Assembly: GCA_965224325.1 (NCBI GenBank)
Contig: CBDCYT010000018.1
Coordinates: 16,307-80,306, forward strand
DNA from: CBDCMJ01 sp965224325
Lineage (GTDB): Bacteria; Chloroflexota; Dehalococcoidia; Lucifugimonadales; UBA3495
DNA: 64,000 nt
Direction: 5' to 3'
Positions within the stretch are counted from its first letter, which is position 1; every line of letters starts with the position of its first letter. The position numbers and the translations under genes were made by a program. This document shows, one piece after another, positions 54,661-63,731 of the stretch. The notes under the pieces were generated by a model. The model was not told where the DNA came from and ran no database searches. It saw only the letters and a program-made list of their open reading frames with translations.

Positions 54661-54951
54661 TCACACTACCACCACTGCCCGCCGGGGCATTTCGCGAGCG
54701 TTCCCCAAGATTGTAACACTCTCGCTTCCCCGTCCTTCCGAAGGGCCCATGTCCACAATCAGCGCCCGGTCCTCTTTCAGGTTCATGACCTCCGTAAGCG
54801 CTGCCTCAAGCAGCACCCTCTCCTTGGGCGACAGATCGCAGATGAACACCGAGTATTGGGCAGGTTCGCCAAAGCCGTTCATCTTCTTGAAGGTGCGGGC
54901 CAAGCGTTTGGAGTCGGACACATCGTAGCACACCAGGAATCGATTACGCAT
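54661..54951 (-). CDS. cas2: CRISPR adaptation protein Cas2 (96 aa)
   Basis: MRNRFLVCYDVSDSKRLART is the typical Cas2 start (strand with Asp, then a helix), followed by QYSVFICDLSPKERVLLEAA. Cas2 dimers bridge Cas1 dimers during spacer integration. The start at 54951 is 2 bp after the cas4/cas1 stop; longer upstream frames overlap that gene and are out of place. Last gene of the operon, next to the leader. Confidence 0.93.
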   Translation of the reverse strand: MRNRFLVCYDVSDSKRLARTFKKMNGFGEPAQYSVFICDLSPKERVLLEAALTEVMNLKEDRALIVDMGPSEGRGSESVTILGNAREMPRRAVVVV

Positions 54952-54953
54952 AG

Positions 54954-56720
54954 CTACCTCGTTCTGAATACCGGATAGGTTGGCAATTCGCCCAGAAGAT
55001 GCCGGGTGAGCAGCCGGGCCTGAATTTCCAGGATGCGGCGGTAGCTGACGGCATAGCCAAAAATGGGGTGTGTAACCAGGGTGTCCATCCGGCGTTCCCA
55101 AGCTTCTATGACCTTGCGGCGACCGTTCTGGGTCAACGCCGCCGCGTTTCCCCGGACAATGAAGTGCTCCTGCCCCAGCTCTCCGTTGTTGATGAGAGTC
55201 AGGCACACCGAGTCAGCAATCAGGGGACGGAATTCCTCTACCAAGTCCAGAGCGAGGGCGGGCTTGCCGTACTTGGGCTGGTGGTAGAACCCCAGGTAAG
55301 GGTCAAAGCCCACGGTCAACGCTGTAACCGTCGCCTGCTTGATCAGCATGGCGTAGAGAAAGGAGAGGACCGCGTTCACTGGGTCCCGGGGAGGGCGCCG
55401 GTTCCGCCCGTGGAAGTCGAAGTCCAGGCATTCGGCCTTGATCATGCCTTGAAATTCCGAGAAGTAAGTGCGGGCCGCGGCCCCCTCGATACCCAGCAGG
55501 GTATCCAGGGACGGGGCTGACTGGGCCCGGTCGGCCAGCCGGTCCAACTCCGCCAGTATGGCGGCAGGCGGCTCCCGGTGATTCCGGCGCATCAGGGTGC
55601 GGCAGTTCTTTATCTTCCCGAAGACCATCCGGCGGGCGATGGGCAAGGCGGCTTCGGGTGTCATAGCTGCCACGTATTGCCGGCAGCGCAGTTCCACGTT
55701 CTTGTGGCTCATTCCGTTGGTAATGCCGCTGAACCATCCCCCGTAGGTGAAGTGGCAGACGGGGATGTTCCGGTCGCACAGTTCCCGGAGTGCCTGGGCG
55801 GTGACCTGGACGTTGCCGAAAAGGGACAGGTGAGAGACTTCCATCAGGCGGACTTTTTGCAGCGTCTGCCCCTTCTGTTTCACTTGCAACTGGTCGCCGG
55901 ACTTGCCGACAACGGCACCCTGGGCTTGGACGTAGACGGGAATGGAGTCGTCCCGGGCGGGAGCCAGCCGACGGACATCCTCCGGCCTGACGGTCTGTCC
56001 TTTGGCCGAGATGAAGTTCACTTCGTCGGGGAGACAAATACCCACCAAGGAGCATCTGGGGCATTTCGGACTGTCAACCAGGGGTTCGGGAATTTGCCCC
56101 GATGAGGCCATGCTGCGAATCCCCGCCAAAAGTTCCAACGTGCGCGCGATGAGGGCATCGTCGAATGGGACTTCCGTGCGCTGGCGGGACTCCACGAAAT
56201 AGAGCATTCCCTTAGTGCAAGTGTATCCGTTGGCCCGGAGCAGTAGGCCCTGGAGGCAGACCTGGACCCGTTCCGGCTCCCACGCTCCTTCCGGTACATC
56301 GGGAGCCTTGCCGTGCTTGTAGTCCACCGGGGTCATCACGTTGCCTTGGCCTTCGAGCAGGTCGATGCGGGCAATCGCCCCCAGAGCATTGTCGGAAAGC
56401 ATCACGGAACGGGCGTGAATGGTCTCGTGCGCATCATTGTCTTCGTCTGGCAGAGCGGCGGAATCTCCGGTAGACCGGACAGGCAACTCTCCCGACGGGC
56501 GGTCCACCCGGCGGTGCTGAAAACTGCCCTCTAAGGTATCCACGCTGTCCTCGAATTCCCCCTGCACCCATTCCAGGTAGGCCAGGCGAGGGCAGTAGGC
56601 GTACTCGTTGAGCATTCGGGCCGGTACGAGTTCGGGGAGGTTCCTTATGGATGTTTCGGACTCCGGGCTGGCGGCAATTGCCGTGTTTTCCTGGATTTCA
56701 TTCGTCATCACTCGGTTCAC
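54954..56720 (-). CDS. cas4/cas1: Cas4-Cas1 fusion protein (588 aa)
   Basis: The N-terminal part (to about residue 240) is Cas4: C43 in YAYCPRLAYLEW plus C220, C223 and C229 in CPRCSLVGIC form the iron-sulphur ligand set, and VDYKHGK at 132-138 is the RecB-type motif. The rest is Cas1, with VYVQAQGAVVGKSGDQLQVK, the ARTYFSEFQGMIK Glu segment, and YLGFYHQPKYGKPALALDLV with the His/acidic metal site. This fusion is a hallmark of type I-G (I-U) loci; Cas4 selects PAM-proper prespacers and Cas1 integrates them. The listed start is GTG; ATG 56708 is an alternative. Confidence 0.95.
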   Translation of the reverse strand: MNRVMTNEIQENTAIAASPESETSIRNLPELVPARMLNEYAYCPRLAYLEWVQGEFEDSVDTLEGSFQHRRVDRPSGELPVRSTGDSAALPDEDNDAHETIHARSVMLSDNALGAIARIDLLEGQGNVMTPVDYKHGKAPDVPEGAWEPERVQVCLQGLLLRANGYTCTKGMLYFVESRQRTEVPFDDALIARTLELLAGIRSMASSGQIPEPLVDSPKCPRCSLVGICLPDEVNFISAKGQTVRPEDVRRLAPARDDSIPVYVQAQGAVVGKSGDQLQVKQKGQTLQKVRLMEVSHLSLFGNVQVTAQALRELCDRNIPVCHFTYGGWFSGITNGMSHKNVELRCRQYVAAMTPEAALPIARRMVFGKIKNCRTLMRRNHREPPAAILAELDRLADRAQSAPSLDTLLGIEGAAARTYFSEFQGMIKAECLDFDFHGRNRRPPRDPVNAVLSFLYAMLIKQATVTALTVGFDPYLGFYHQPKYGKPALALDLVEEFRPLIADSVCLTLINNGELGQEHFIVRGNAAALTQNGRRKVIEAWERRMDTLVTHPIFGYAVSYRRILEIQARLLTRHLLGELPTYPVFRTR

Positions 56721-56742
56721 TCTCCCTGATTTTTGGCACAGG

Positions 56743-57705
56743 TCATACCGGGGTGGACGGGGTAAAATTGCGAAATTGTCCTATGGTGATCCTCTGGGAC
56801 TTGTACACTTGCCGGATACCCATCGCGGCCAGTCTTTCATGGTTTATATGGTCGCTCTGAAGTTCCCCTAAAGCCAGCAGGGAGCGCACGGAATCCAAGC
56901 CGACAGGAACGTCCCAGATGGGCCACGTCCAAAACGTATCACGGCTCCGGTTTCCCGAAAATCCAGTGGTTCGCGCTCCACGGGATACCGGCATTACGGG
57001 GAAGAGAGGCAGGGCTTCGAAGGCCAAGCGGTTGGCTCCCCATTCGGTCGGTGCGCCGCTCTTTTCACCTTTGCTGGACACCTTGTCGTCGCTGGGGTTC
57101 TTCCACCTAAAAGCGTACCGGCGGTCATCTTCCGGGTCCCAACGCAGGGACAGTTGAGGGTCTTTCCTCTCCCAACTCCCAAATAAACACTGCTGTATCT
57201 TGCCCCGGTCGGCTTTCTCCGCAAGGTCGAGCATGGTCTTAAGGAAGTTTTGGTGACCTGTCCCGCTCATTGTGCGCAATGCCGTATCCTCAATCTGGCC
57301 CTTCCGTCCGGCAGACTCAACCGAGTCGCAGCCGAAAGCGGCTACGAAGTCTGCTGTTGACCGTCCTTCGAGGGAGGGAGTTGCTGCTAAAGCCGCATTT
57401 TGCGCGTGGGTGCGGAAGTCGTCGGTTGGAATTGTAAGATTATCCCCAATTCCCAAAACCTCATGCCCCGGCCGCATTTCCATGAAGCGGTCCAAGCCGT
57501 CCAACGCCTCGTCTTCCCTAACTGCGCCTCCGTCCACGTGCAGGCAGGGCCGCCAAGTGTCGCGCAGCGTCCAGGAGAGGCGGACCAGGCGCCCCGGCCA
57601 GGCCAGGGTGAGGCCCCGCAGCGTGCCCAGTGCCGCCAAGAACGCCAGCGGGTTGGCTCCGTCCAGGCCAGATAAAAGCAGGCCGATGTTTTCCTGTTTG
57701 GTCAT
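56743..57705 (-). CDS. Type I-G Cas8u2-like (GSU0052/Csb3-type) subunit (320 aa)
   Basis: The N-terminus LLLSGLDGANPLAFLAALGT, then LRGLTLAWPGRLVRLSW, matches the short proteins that accompany Csb1/Csb2 in Geobacter-type I-U systems, regarded as the counterpart of the large Cascade subunit. It is much smaller than other Cas8 proteins. The start overlaps the cas3 stop in an ATGA (57702-57705), showing coupled translation. PAM reading is the expected role but is inference. The family name is given with caution. Confidence 0.75.
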   Translation of the reverse strand: MTKQENIGLLLSGLDGANPLAFLAALGTLRGLTLAWPGRLVRLSWTLRDTWRPCLHVDGGAVREDEALDGLDRFMEMRPGHEVLGIGDNLTIPTDDFRTHAQNAALAATPSLEGRSTADFVAAFGCDSVESAGRKGQIEDTALRTMSGTGHQNFLKTMLDLAEKADRGKIQQCLFGSWERKDPQLSLRWDPEDDRRYAFRWKNPSDDKVSSKGEKSGAPTEWGANRLAFEALPLFPVMPVSRGARTTGFSGNRSRDTFWTWPIWDVPVGLDSVRSLLALGELQSDHINHERLAAMGIRQVYKSQRITIGQFRNFTPSTPV

Positions 57706-60698
57706 TTCGCCGCCTCCTTGGCCTGACTGTCAGCGTCATCGTGAGTTTTCTGTTCGGCGTCGCTACAACGATGGTCGGCCAGGCGCATCAGGGCTTCCAG
57801 CCATGCCAGTCCCCACCATCCGTAGCGGCGCACCAGCCGCCAGAATCGGTCCGGCACTCCGCTGTCCAGCCGTTCCAGACCGGTATCGCTGCTTGCCGAC
57901 ATTTGGCAGCCGAGAATCGTGTCTTCCGCTGTAACCGGCTCGCCGTCCCTCACCACCGGGGCAAAGGGGCGACAATAGCCGTGGTGGCTGGCAACCAGAT
58001 GCAGCACCAGGTCCCGGTCATGGGCAGATTCCAGCAGCTCAGAGTTCTCAATCAGGCGCACCGAGAGCAGTTCATGTCGGCCGCCGCTAGGGTAGCCACT
58101 TTGTCGTCGGGCGCGTTCCCGTTCCCGTCTTCCGGTAGGCAGCCCTCCCGACTTGGCGAGCAGCAGGGGGCCAACGGCCCACGGATTGCCGCCATGCAAC
58201 ATCGCCTGAAACCTGGGGTCGGCCTTGCCTACATCATGGAATCGTGCGGCCAGGGCCACATCCTTTACCAGCAGATCCGGCAGGCCAACCCCTTCGCCGA
58301 AACGCTTGGCCCACTTTTCTACGCCTAGCAAGTGGTCATCCATCGTGACCCGCACCGTGGCCGAGTAGGAATCATCCTCGCTGGTGAGGGTTGAAGCTGA
58401 CCCCGTATACTTCCGCACCCGGCGGGAACCTTGAAGCACGAAGCCACCTCCGGGATGCGGCAGTTTCTTCCGGCGGCTGTCTTTGGCAAGCGCGTCGCCG
58501 GCGTCTTTTAACCATGCCCATTCGGACATTGTGTCAACCTCCGCCAATGCCGCAAGCGCCTTCTGGAGTTCGTTCTCATCTTCATCGGCGTCCTCTGATT
58601 CTTCCGTCCGTCCTGCGATTTTCGCAAAGAGGGAACGGGCCGGCTCAGGCCACGACTCCACCACTTTGGTATGAATGCGGAGAATAGCTTTCGCCCGGGA
58701 CTGGAGATGCGCCCGGTCTCCCAGGTCTATGACCTGCTTTCCGTCGGAGTCAGCGGGTATGTGGCCGAAAACATCCCATCCTTCCGATTCCGCCGGGATA
58801 ACCACCGTGTCGCCAGGGCGCAGGTCTTGGATGTCCGAATGGCTGGTGAGCAGGGGGGGGCTTTCCTGCGGGCCACGCCAGCACAGGACGCGGCGCCGGA
58901 CTTGGCGCCGCTGCTGCTGGGAGTCGTCATCGGGAACAAGCGCCCCTTCCACGTCGGAGTCATCGCTACCAGTACCGCTTCCAGTTCCCTCAAGCCAGCG
59001 TCGTAACACGTGGATAGGGACGGAGATACACTCGGACGATGCCGGGGGGCAGAGACTCACGATGTCAACCGCCTGCTCTCCATCCCCGGACAAATCAGCT
59101 TCGGACAGGTCAGCGCGCCAGCACACCTGCACCTCGGGCGCGCCCCGGTTCGGGCCATGCAGGAAAATGGCTGGGTCAGGGTCCGGCGCGGGGATCAGAG
59201 AGGTCTGCGCCCAAGCATCCACATGAGCGGGCAGCATCACCGGGGCGTCCGCTGCCTGCTGATGCAACTGGTCCAACTGCGGCCCATCGGGGAGGATGGA
59301 GTCCATAGCGGCAAAGCCGAAGTCAATCTGATCCTTATTGGCTCTCTCCTTGAGCCATTGCCAGGTCTCTGCCAACGCCGTGCCATAAACCGGGTCGTCC
59401 GCCGTTTTAGGATTGATCTGGTCGGCCCTGACGACGATGGCTGCCCGTGCTTCAATGTTGTCCCGTCCTCCCCGGTTCAGGCGTCCGAAGCGCTGCCGCA
59501 GGGCATCGAGGCTGGCGCACTCGGTCACCAAACCGTCGAAGTCCAGGTCGGCGCCCACTTCCAGGGTTTGAGTAGCGACAATAAACCGCGTCCGGTCCTC
59601 CCGTTGGACGCCGGTCTTCAGCGATTCCAAGTCGCGGACAACATCGTCCCGGTCAATGCCTCTCATTCGTCCGGTAAGCAGGGTGACATCCTTGTCAGCC
59701 TTGTGCAAGTGTTCGTAAACCAGCTTCGCCGTGGCGACCCGGTTAACCATTACGCCGATGGCCTTGCGCTCTTCACTGACCAGCTTTTCCGCCTCTCCGA
59801 CAATCTGTTGGGCCAGGCGTTCCAGAGCGTTGTCCCCCCGCGCGTTCCGGGCAACCTCCAACTTCGCCGGTTTGGATGCATTGATGCGTCGGCCTAACAC
59901 ATGGTGATTCAGGTCCTCATCTCCCGCGGTGAAGCGTTCTTCGTCGGTGATGTCCTGGGGAGGGGTGGCCGAAATCAGGGTCAGGTGGAAGGGGACAGAC
60001 CCGATGTTGCCGGACTGCGAAGCCCACTCGCGGTAGCGTCGCACCGAAGAAACCGTTTGGCGGAAGGGGTTGGCGCAGTGAGCTTCGTCCAGCAGTATCA
60101 GGCAGTCGTTGGCGGCAAGCCCGGCGTGGACGGGGCGCATACCGGCACTGGAACCGTATCCCCGGAACAGGAGCCGTGAGCCGAACTGGTCAACGGTTGT
60201 GACGACCACGGTAGGCTGAAGCGGCGACTGGGCCCACGCGTCATCCCGGTACATCCCCCCGCGGAGTTGAAAACAGGCCAACGGGTCGTCTGCATCGTCT
60301 TCATCATCGCTCGGGGCGAGGGAACACAACCTGGCCGCCACATCCTTCAGGATGCCTTCAGTATCCTTACGAGCATCGCGCAATCTTTGCGCCAGATTCC
60401 GCGCCCGCTCGAAGGTCTCATCCACGATTACCCGCCGGTCCACTACGAAGAATACGTGGCGGGGAGCGGTGCGTTCGGCAGGGGAGCGGTCTGCCTGACA
60501 GGCCAGGGCGAAGATTGCCAAATCAATACAGGCGGTTTTGCCGGCCGCAGTCGGCAGGGCCAAGGCTTGCGGCCAGCAGGCACCACCTGGTTGAGCCTCC
60601 GCCACCCGGCGCGCCAGTTCAGCCTGCCAGGGGAACGGGCCGTAGCCGTAAAGGGCTTCAAAGAACTCGCTAAATTGGACCGAAGTCACCGCGTTCAT
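57702..60698 (-). CDS. cas3: Type I-G Cas3 helicase-nuclease with C-terminal HD domain (998 aa)
   Basis: SF2 helicase with PTAAGKT at residues 49-55, DEAH at 204-207, and TQTLEVGADLDFDGLVTE with LRQRFGRLNRGG (motifs V-VI). The HD nuclease comes last, FHDVGKAD at 820-827 with downstream HHG at about 905-907; helicase-first order is characteristic of I-U/I-G Cas3. It unwinds and degrades DNA once Cascade has bound. It overlaps csb2 and the Cas8u2-like gene by 4 bp at each end. Intact. Confidence 0.93.
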   Translation of the reverse strand: MNAVTSVQFSEFFEALYGYGPFPWQAELARRVAEAQPGGACWPQALALPTAAGKTACIDLAIFALACQADRSPAERTAPRHVFFVVDRRVIVDETFERARNLAQRLRDARKDTEGILKDVAARLCSLAPSDDEDDADDPLACFQLRGGMYRDDAWAQSPLQPTVVVTTVDQFGSRLLFRGYGSSAGMRPVHAGLAANDCLILLDEAHCANPFRQTVSSVRRYREWASQSGNIGSVPFHLTLISATPPQDITDEERFTAGDEDLNHHVLGRRINASKPAKLEVARNARGDNALERLAQQIVGEAEKLVSEERKAIGVMVNRVATAKLVYEHLHKADKDVTLLTGRMRGIDRDDVVRDLESLKTGVQREDRTRFIVATQTLEVGADLDFDGLVTECASLDALRQRFGRLNRGGRDNIEARAAIVVRADQINPKTADDPVYGTALAETWQWLKERANKDQIDFGFAAMDSILPDGPQLDQLHQQAADAPVMLPAHVDAWAQTSLIPAPDPDPAIFLHGPNRGAPEVQVCWRADLSEADLSGDGEQAVDIVSLCPPASSECISVPIHVLRRWLEGTGSGTGSDDSDVEGALVPDDDSQQQRRQVRRRVLCWRGPQESPPLLTSHSDIQDLRPGDTVVIPAESEGWDVFGHIPADSDGKQVIDLGDRAHLQSRAKAILRIHTKVVESWPEPARSLFAKIAGRTEESEDADEDENELQKALAALAEVDTMSEWAWLKDAGDALAKDSRRKKLPHPGGGFVLQGSRRVRKYTGSASTLTSEDDSYSATVRVTMDDHLLGVEKWAKRFGEGVGLPDLLVKDVALAARFHDVGKADPRFQAMLHGGNPWAVGPLLLAKSGGLPTGRRERERARRQSGYPSGGRHELLSVRLIENSELLESAHDRDLVLHLVASHHGYCRPFAPVVRDGEPVTAEDTILGCQMSASSDTGLERLDSGVPDRFWRLVRRYGWWGLAWLEALMRLADHRCSDAEQKTHDDADSQAKEAAK

Positions 60699-62158
60699 TC
60701 CGAGTCACCTCCATCCCACTGGACCGGGCGACACAGGCCATAGCCCCGGTAACGGCCAGCGCCCAGAATGACCGGGCCAGCGACGGGTTCGGCAAAGCTC
60801 ACCACCGCATGAAGGTGCTGCAACCGCCCATTATCGGACTTGCGGCGAATGGCAGGAAATGAACGGCTGTGAGGAACGCCAATGTGCAGGCTCACCGGAC
60901 TGAGGACTACATCCACGGGACGGGGCAGCCCGATTCGTTCGCAGGCTTCCTCCACCATTCGCTCCGCCTGCTCTTCCTTATCCCGCCCTTTGGGGTGGCG
61001 GTCGAATACGATGGGAGTCGCCGTTGACCAGCGCCGGGCCGGGCGGGTCCACACTTCGGACCGCAGAGCGACGGGAGGCGATGCTCGGTCTTCCATTTCC
61101 AGCAGCCACTCAAAGTTGGCCCCGTCGTAGAGGCACACCCGGCGCGGGGAGCCGTCCTCGTCGAAACCCAGGACCGGACTGAGACAACGACGCTGTTCAG
61201 CTTGGTCAACATGCTTTGGTATAGCCAGGGCGAACCCAAGCAGGTGTCCGTCGGCGTGTTCGCTGCCCACGAAGGCAAGGGGCAGAAAGGCGAGATGAGG
61301 CTCCTGCGATGGACGGCCGTCGGCAGTGTGTCCGCTAACCCATTCCGGGACCGGCTGGGGACAGTGCTTGACCACCGCATTGCGAAGTTTATTTGACAGT
61401 ATGAGAGTGCTCTCCAGCCCCATTCTCCTGCCGTCCACCCGGCGCAGCACCAGCAGCAGGCGATGGAAGACGCTGGTCGGCGCTTCCGGTTGGATATCCG
61501 GGCGCAACCGGGCGTAGGCAACCCATCGTGAGCGTTCAGGCCTGCGCTCGCTTTGGTATTGGGCCTTCAAATGCTCCAGCCGGCCATGGCCGGACACCCG
61601 CAGCGGATGTTGGGCCACCCCTGCCGTCGGCACCAGGTTCGGCTCTGGCGGGTCGTCCTCAACCCAAGCCTGGACCAGAGAGGCCGAATGTCCGACCCGC
61701 ACCACTTTGTTGCATAGAGATTCCAACCCTGCCCGCACCTCCGGCGAGGGTGAGTCCGGCCATACCAGATACACCCTGGGGTCGAGGGGAATGGCTACCG
61801 GAAACTGGCGGGGTTGACGGGGGCGGTTTTCCGGGAGAAGTTGCAGGCCGACGCGGACTTGCTGTGGGGATAGCCGCCTGCCTGTCCTACGACTGAGGGC
61901 AGGCGAGTCATTGACCGGAACGTAGGTGGTCATGGTCTCACGTTGAGTGGCGTCGCTGGCCCACATACTTGGAGCTCCTTGCCGCTCCAGCCAAAGCAAT
62001 GCCTCCCACTCGCCGTTGTCGCCGTCCGTCTCATAGTGAGCGGCGGCCAGCGCCATAAAAACCCGGTCGGGGTGCGGAGGCCACTCGGGGCTCTCCCGGT
62101 CGGCGGAGTTGGTAGCCAATGACCAACCCATGAGATAGCTTATGCCGATGGCGACCAT
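60695..62158 (-). CDS. csb2: Csb2, Cas5-Cas6 type RAMP protein (487 aa)
   Basis: Starts MVAIGISYLMGWSLATNSAD and has HPDRVFMALAAAHYETDGDN near the N-terminus; the C-terminal part has HLHAVVSFAEPVAGPVILGA and ends in a Gly-rich GRYRGYGLCRP, the RAMP loop typical of Cas6-like processing enzymes. In I-G systems Csb2 combines Cas5 and Cas6 functions: it cuts the repeat RNA and holds the 5-prime handle. It should therefore also act on any repeat-like hairpin such as those at 63732-63842. It overlaps cas3 by 4 bp. Confidence 0.9.
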   Translation of the reverse strand: MVAIGISYLMGWSLATNSADRESPEWPPHPDRVFMALAAAHYETDGDNGEWEALLWLERQGAPSMWASDATQRETMTTYVPVNDSPALSRRTGRRLSPQQVRVGLQLLPENRPRQPRQFPVAIPLDPRVYLVWPDSPSPEVRAGLESLCNKVVRVGHSASLVQAWVEDDPPEPNLVPTAGVAQHPLRVSGHGRLEHLKAQYQSERRPERSRWVAYARLRPDIQPEAPTSVFHRLLLVLRRVDGRRMGLESTLILSNKLRNAVVKHCPQPVPEWVSGHTADGRPSQEPHLAFLPLAFVGSEHADGHLLGFALAIPKHVDQAEQRRCLSPVLGFDEDGSPRRVCLYDGANFEWLLEMEDRASPPVALRSEVWTRPARRWSTATPIVFDRHPKGRDKEEQAERMVEEACERIGLPRPVDVVLSPVSLHIGVPHSRSFPAIRRKSDNGRLQHLHAVVSFAEPVAGPVILGAGRYRGYGLCRPVQWDGGDSE

Positions 62159-62160
62159 AA

Positions 62161-63393
62161 TTACTCCTCCTCGCCATCCGCCGTTACTTCGGTGACCAAC
62201 TTCTGGCTTTGACGGACAAGGGCCAAGAGTTGATGCGACGGTTTCAAGACTAACTCTTGCTCCAACCAGGGAAGCCCGGCATCCCTGGCCTCATCCACCG
62301 CCTGCTGATACACCGCTAGGGCGTGTTTTCCTGGAAAATCGAACTTGCTGGGTTCCTCGCCGGGGCGAGCCAGCAACTCCCATACCGCCGGGGCGGTGGG
62401 ATACAGCAGGCAGCGGGAGCGCAGATCGGCCCCCCGCTCACGCACTAATGCGGCTGCGAAGAGGGCAAGGGCCGCCAGAGCGGTTCGGGCTGCCAAATCT
62501 ACCTGGGGGTCTCGGTAACCTTCGTCAATAGGGAAACGCAACCGGCGCAGCGCGGGCAGGGAAAGCACGGTTGTTTGTAGGGCCTTACTGATGGTGAATC
62601 CACCATCGGCAATTGTTGGGGTAACGTTACCGTGATTTGCTTTTGATGGATTTCCTGGCGTACCTTTTCCGCTTCGATTGCGATTGTACCGAACCGGGTT
62701 TCCTCTCTCTTTGACCGCCTCATCGGGATCCAAGGTCCAATTATTATCCTGAGTCATATATAGAGGCCCCGCTTTCGAGGAAATTTGCGCCGGGTCAAGA
62801 CGACTGCTGGTGCGTTTGCCTTGCTGGGCGTGAAACCCCACGATCTCCGAAACCAAGGAGCGTTGGAACTTGACCCCTAGGCCGCCACGGGGCCCGGTGG
62901 AATCCCACATTCCGAAGACCAGGGCCGTGGGGCATAGCTCGAACAAAGCGGTGGCGTTGCGGGAATCGAGAGTATCCAGTCGTTTGCCGGTTTCCGACTG
63001 GCGAAATATGACTCCGTCCAGTTCGCTGTCGCGCAGGAGGGCGTCGGCGATGCGGTGGGGCGCTTCCAGGCTGGTAACACGAAAGGGGTTGGGCAGGTCT
63101 GCGCCGGTAAAGTCTACGGTGATGACGGGCAGCGGCGCTCTCCCGGACTCCCACTCCTCTAGCAGAGCCAACTCCATGCGGTTGGCCTGTGACTGCACCG
63201 AGTCCAGAAGTACGCAGTTGGCTTCCTTGCTATTGATATACCTCGTTTCAGTTGCGTAGCTTCCGCCTTCGTAGGTGGGCGGGAAAACCTTGTCTCCGGG
63301 CCCCCCGGCCGGCTGGTACTTCGTAATGCAGCGAAAAGCCGCCGCGTTGCCGACCAAGGCTTCCTTGATGTGTTCCAAGTTAAGGATGTCCAT
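62161..63393 (-). CDS. csb1: Csb1, Cas7-type backbone protein (410 aa)
   Basis: From ATG 63393 (GGAGGG 8 nt upstream) the protein begins MDILNLEHIKEALVGNAAAF. It contains VTDFTGADL-like VDFTGADLPNPFRVTSLEAP and FGMWDSTGPRGGLGVKFQRS, the conserved blocks of the GSU0053/Csb1 family. It forms the Cascade backbone along the crRNA. An upstream start at 63513 exists but would overlap the small ORF before it and lacks a better signal. The csb2 gene starts 2 bp after its stop. Confidence 0.9.
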   Translation of the reverse strand: MDILNLEHIKEALVGNAAAFRCITKYQPAGGPGDKVFPPTYEGGSYATETRYINSKEANCVLLDSVQSQANRMELALLEEWESGRAPLPVITVDFTGADLPNPFRVTSLEAPHRIADALLRDSELDGVIFRQSETGKRLDTLDSRNATALFELCPTALVFGMWDSTGPRGGLGVKFQRSLVSEIVGFHAQQGKRTSSRLDPAQISSKAGPLYMTQDNNWTLDPDEAVKERGNPVRYNRNRSGKGTPGNPSKANHGNVTPTIADGGFTISKALQTTVLSLPALRRLRFPIDEGYRDPQVDLAARTALAALALFAAALVRERGADLRSRCLLYPTAPAVWELLARPGEEPSKFDFPGKHALAVYQQAVDEARDAGLPWLEQELVLKPSHQLLALVRQSQKLVTEVTADGEEE

Positions 63394-63439
63394 GAGATTT
63401 GCCCTCCGTAAAATTTTTTCGTCTGGTGCTTCCGGGGTG

Positions 63440-63631
63440 TCAGTGCCGTCTGCCAGTTTCGCCGCCGGGGATGATATAATCCTCACGCTGGTTATCTTTA
63501 TCCCGGATTGCACGAATATAGTTGACTAGCATATCCAGGTCAGTAGGGGAAAGTCGTCCTGAGACAGCGGAATCCAAGAATATCTGGTCAATTTGGTCAT
63601 GGGTCGGGAGAGATCGAGAGTCACTGCCCAT
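63440..63631 (-). CDS. Small ORF heading the cas operon (63 aa)
   Basis: ATG 63631 has GGAG at good spacing, and the stop lies 46 bp before the csb1 start, so it is probably the first gene of the cas transcript. The peptide is hydrophilic and helical (HDQIDQIFLDSAVSGRLSPT, then DLDMLVNYIRAIRDKDNQRE). No family recognised. It could be an unrecognised small Cas component, a regulatory leader peptide, or chance. The pseudo-spacer match lies 17 bp upstream of its start. Confidence 0.5.
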   Translation of the reverse strand: MGSDSRSLPTHDQIDQIFLDSAVSGRLSPTDLDMLVNYIRAIRDKDNQREDYIIPGGETGRRH

Positions 63632-63647
63632 TGCTTAACTCCATTAG

Positions 63648-63686
63648 TTAAGGGTCTTGAATTCTGTGCTATGCAATGCTAATGAA
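63648..63686 (-). promoter_or_regulatory. Partial protospacer with TTC PAM in the cas promoter region
   Basis: On the minus strand, TTC (63686-63684) is followed by ATTAGCATTGCATAGCA (63683-63667), which matches the first 17 nt of the pseudo-spacer ATTAGCACTGCCTAGCA at 15 positions (mismatches at 8 and 12). Beyond position 17 the match is lost. A seed-limited match next to a PAM is what CreR-type guides use to recruit Cascade for repression without cleavage. TTN has been reported as PAM for the Geobacter I-U system. Confidence 0.7.
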
Positions 63687-63687
63687 G

Positions 63688-63714
63688 ATTAACTGCCTGC
63701 CCCTTCCTTGACAA
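63688..63714 (-). promoter_or_regulatory. Tentative cas operon promoter
   Basis: Minus-strand TTGTCA (63714-63709), 17 bp, then TAATCT (63693-63688) could be -35 and -10 boxes. The -10 match is weak (3 of 6). If right, transcription starts near 63681, inside the pseudo-spacer target. Offered as a guess from position only. Confidence 0.3.
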
Positions 63715-63731
63715 GACCGTGTGGGCAAAAT

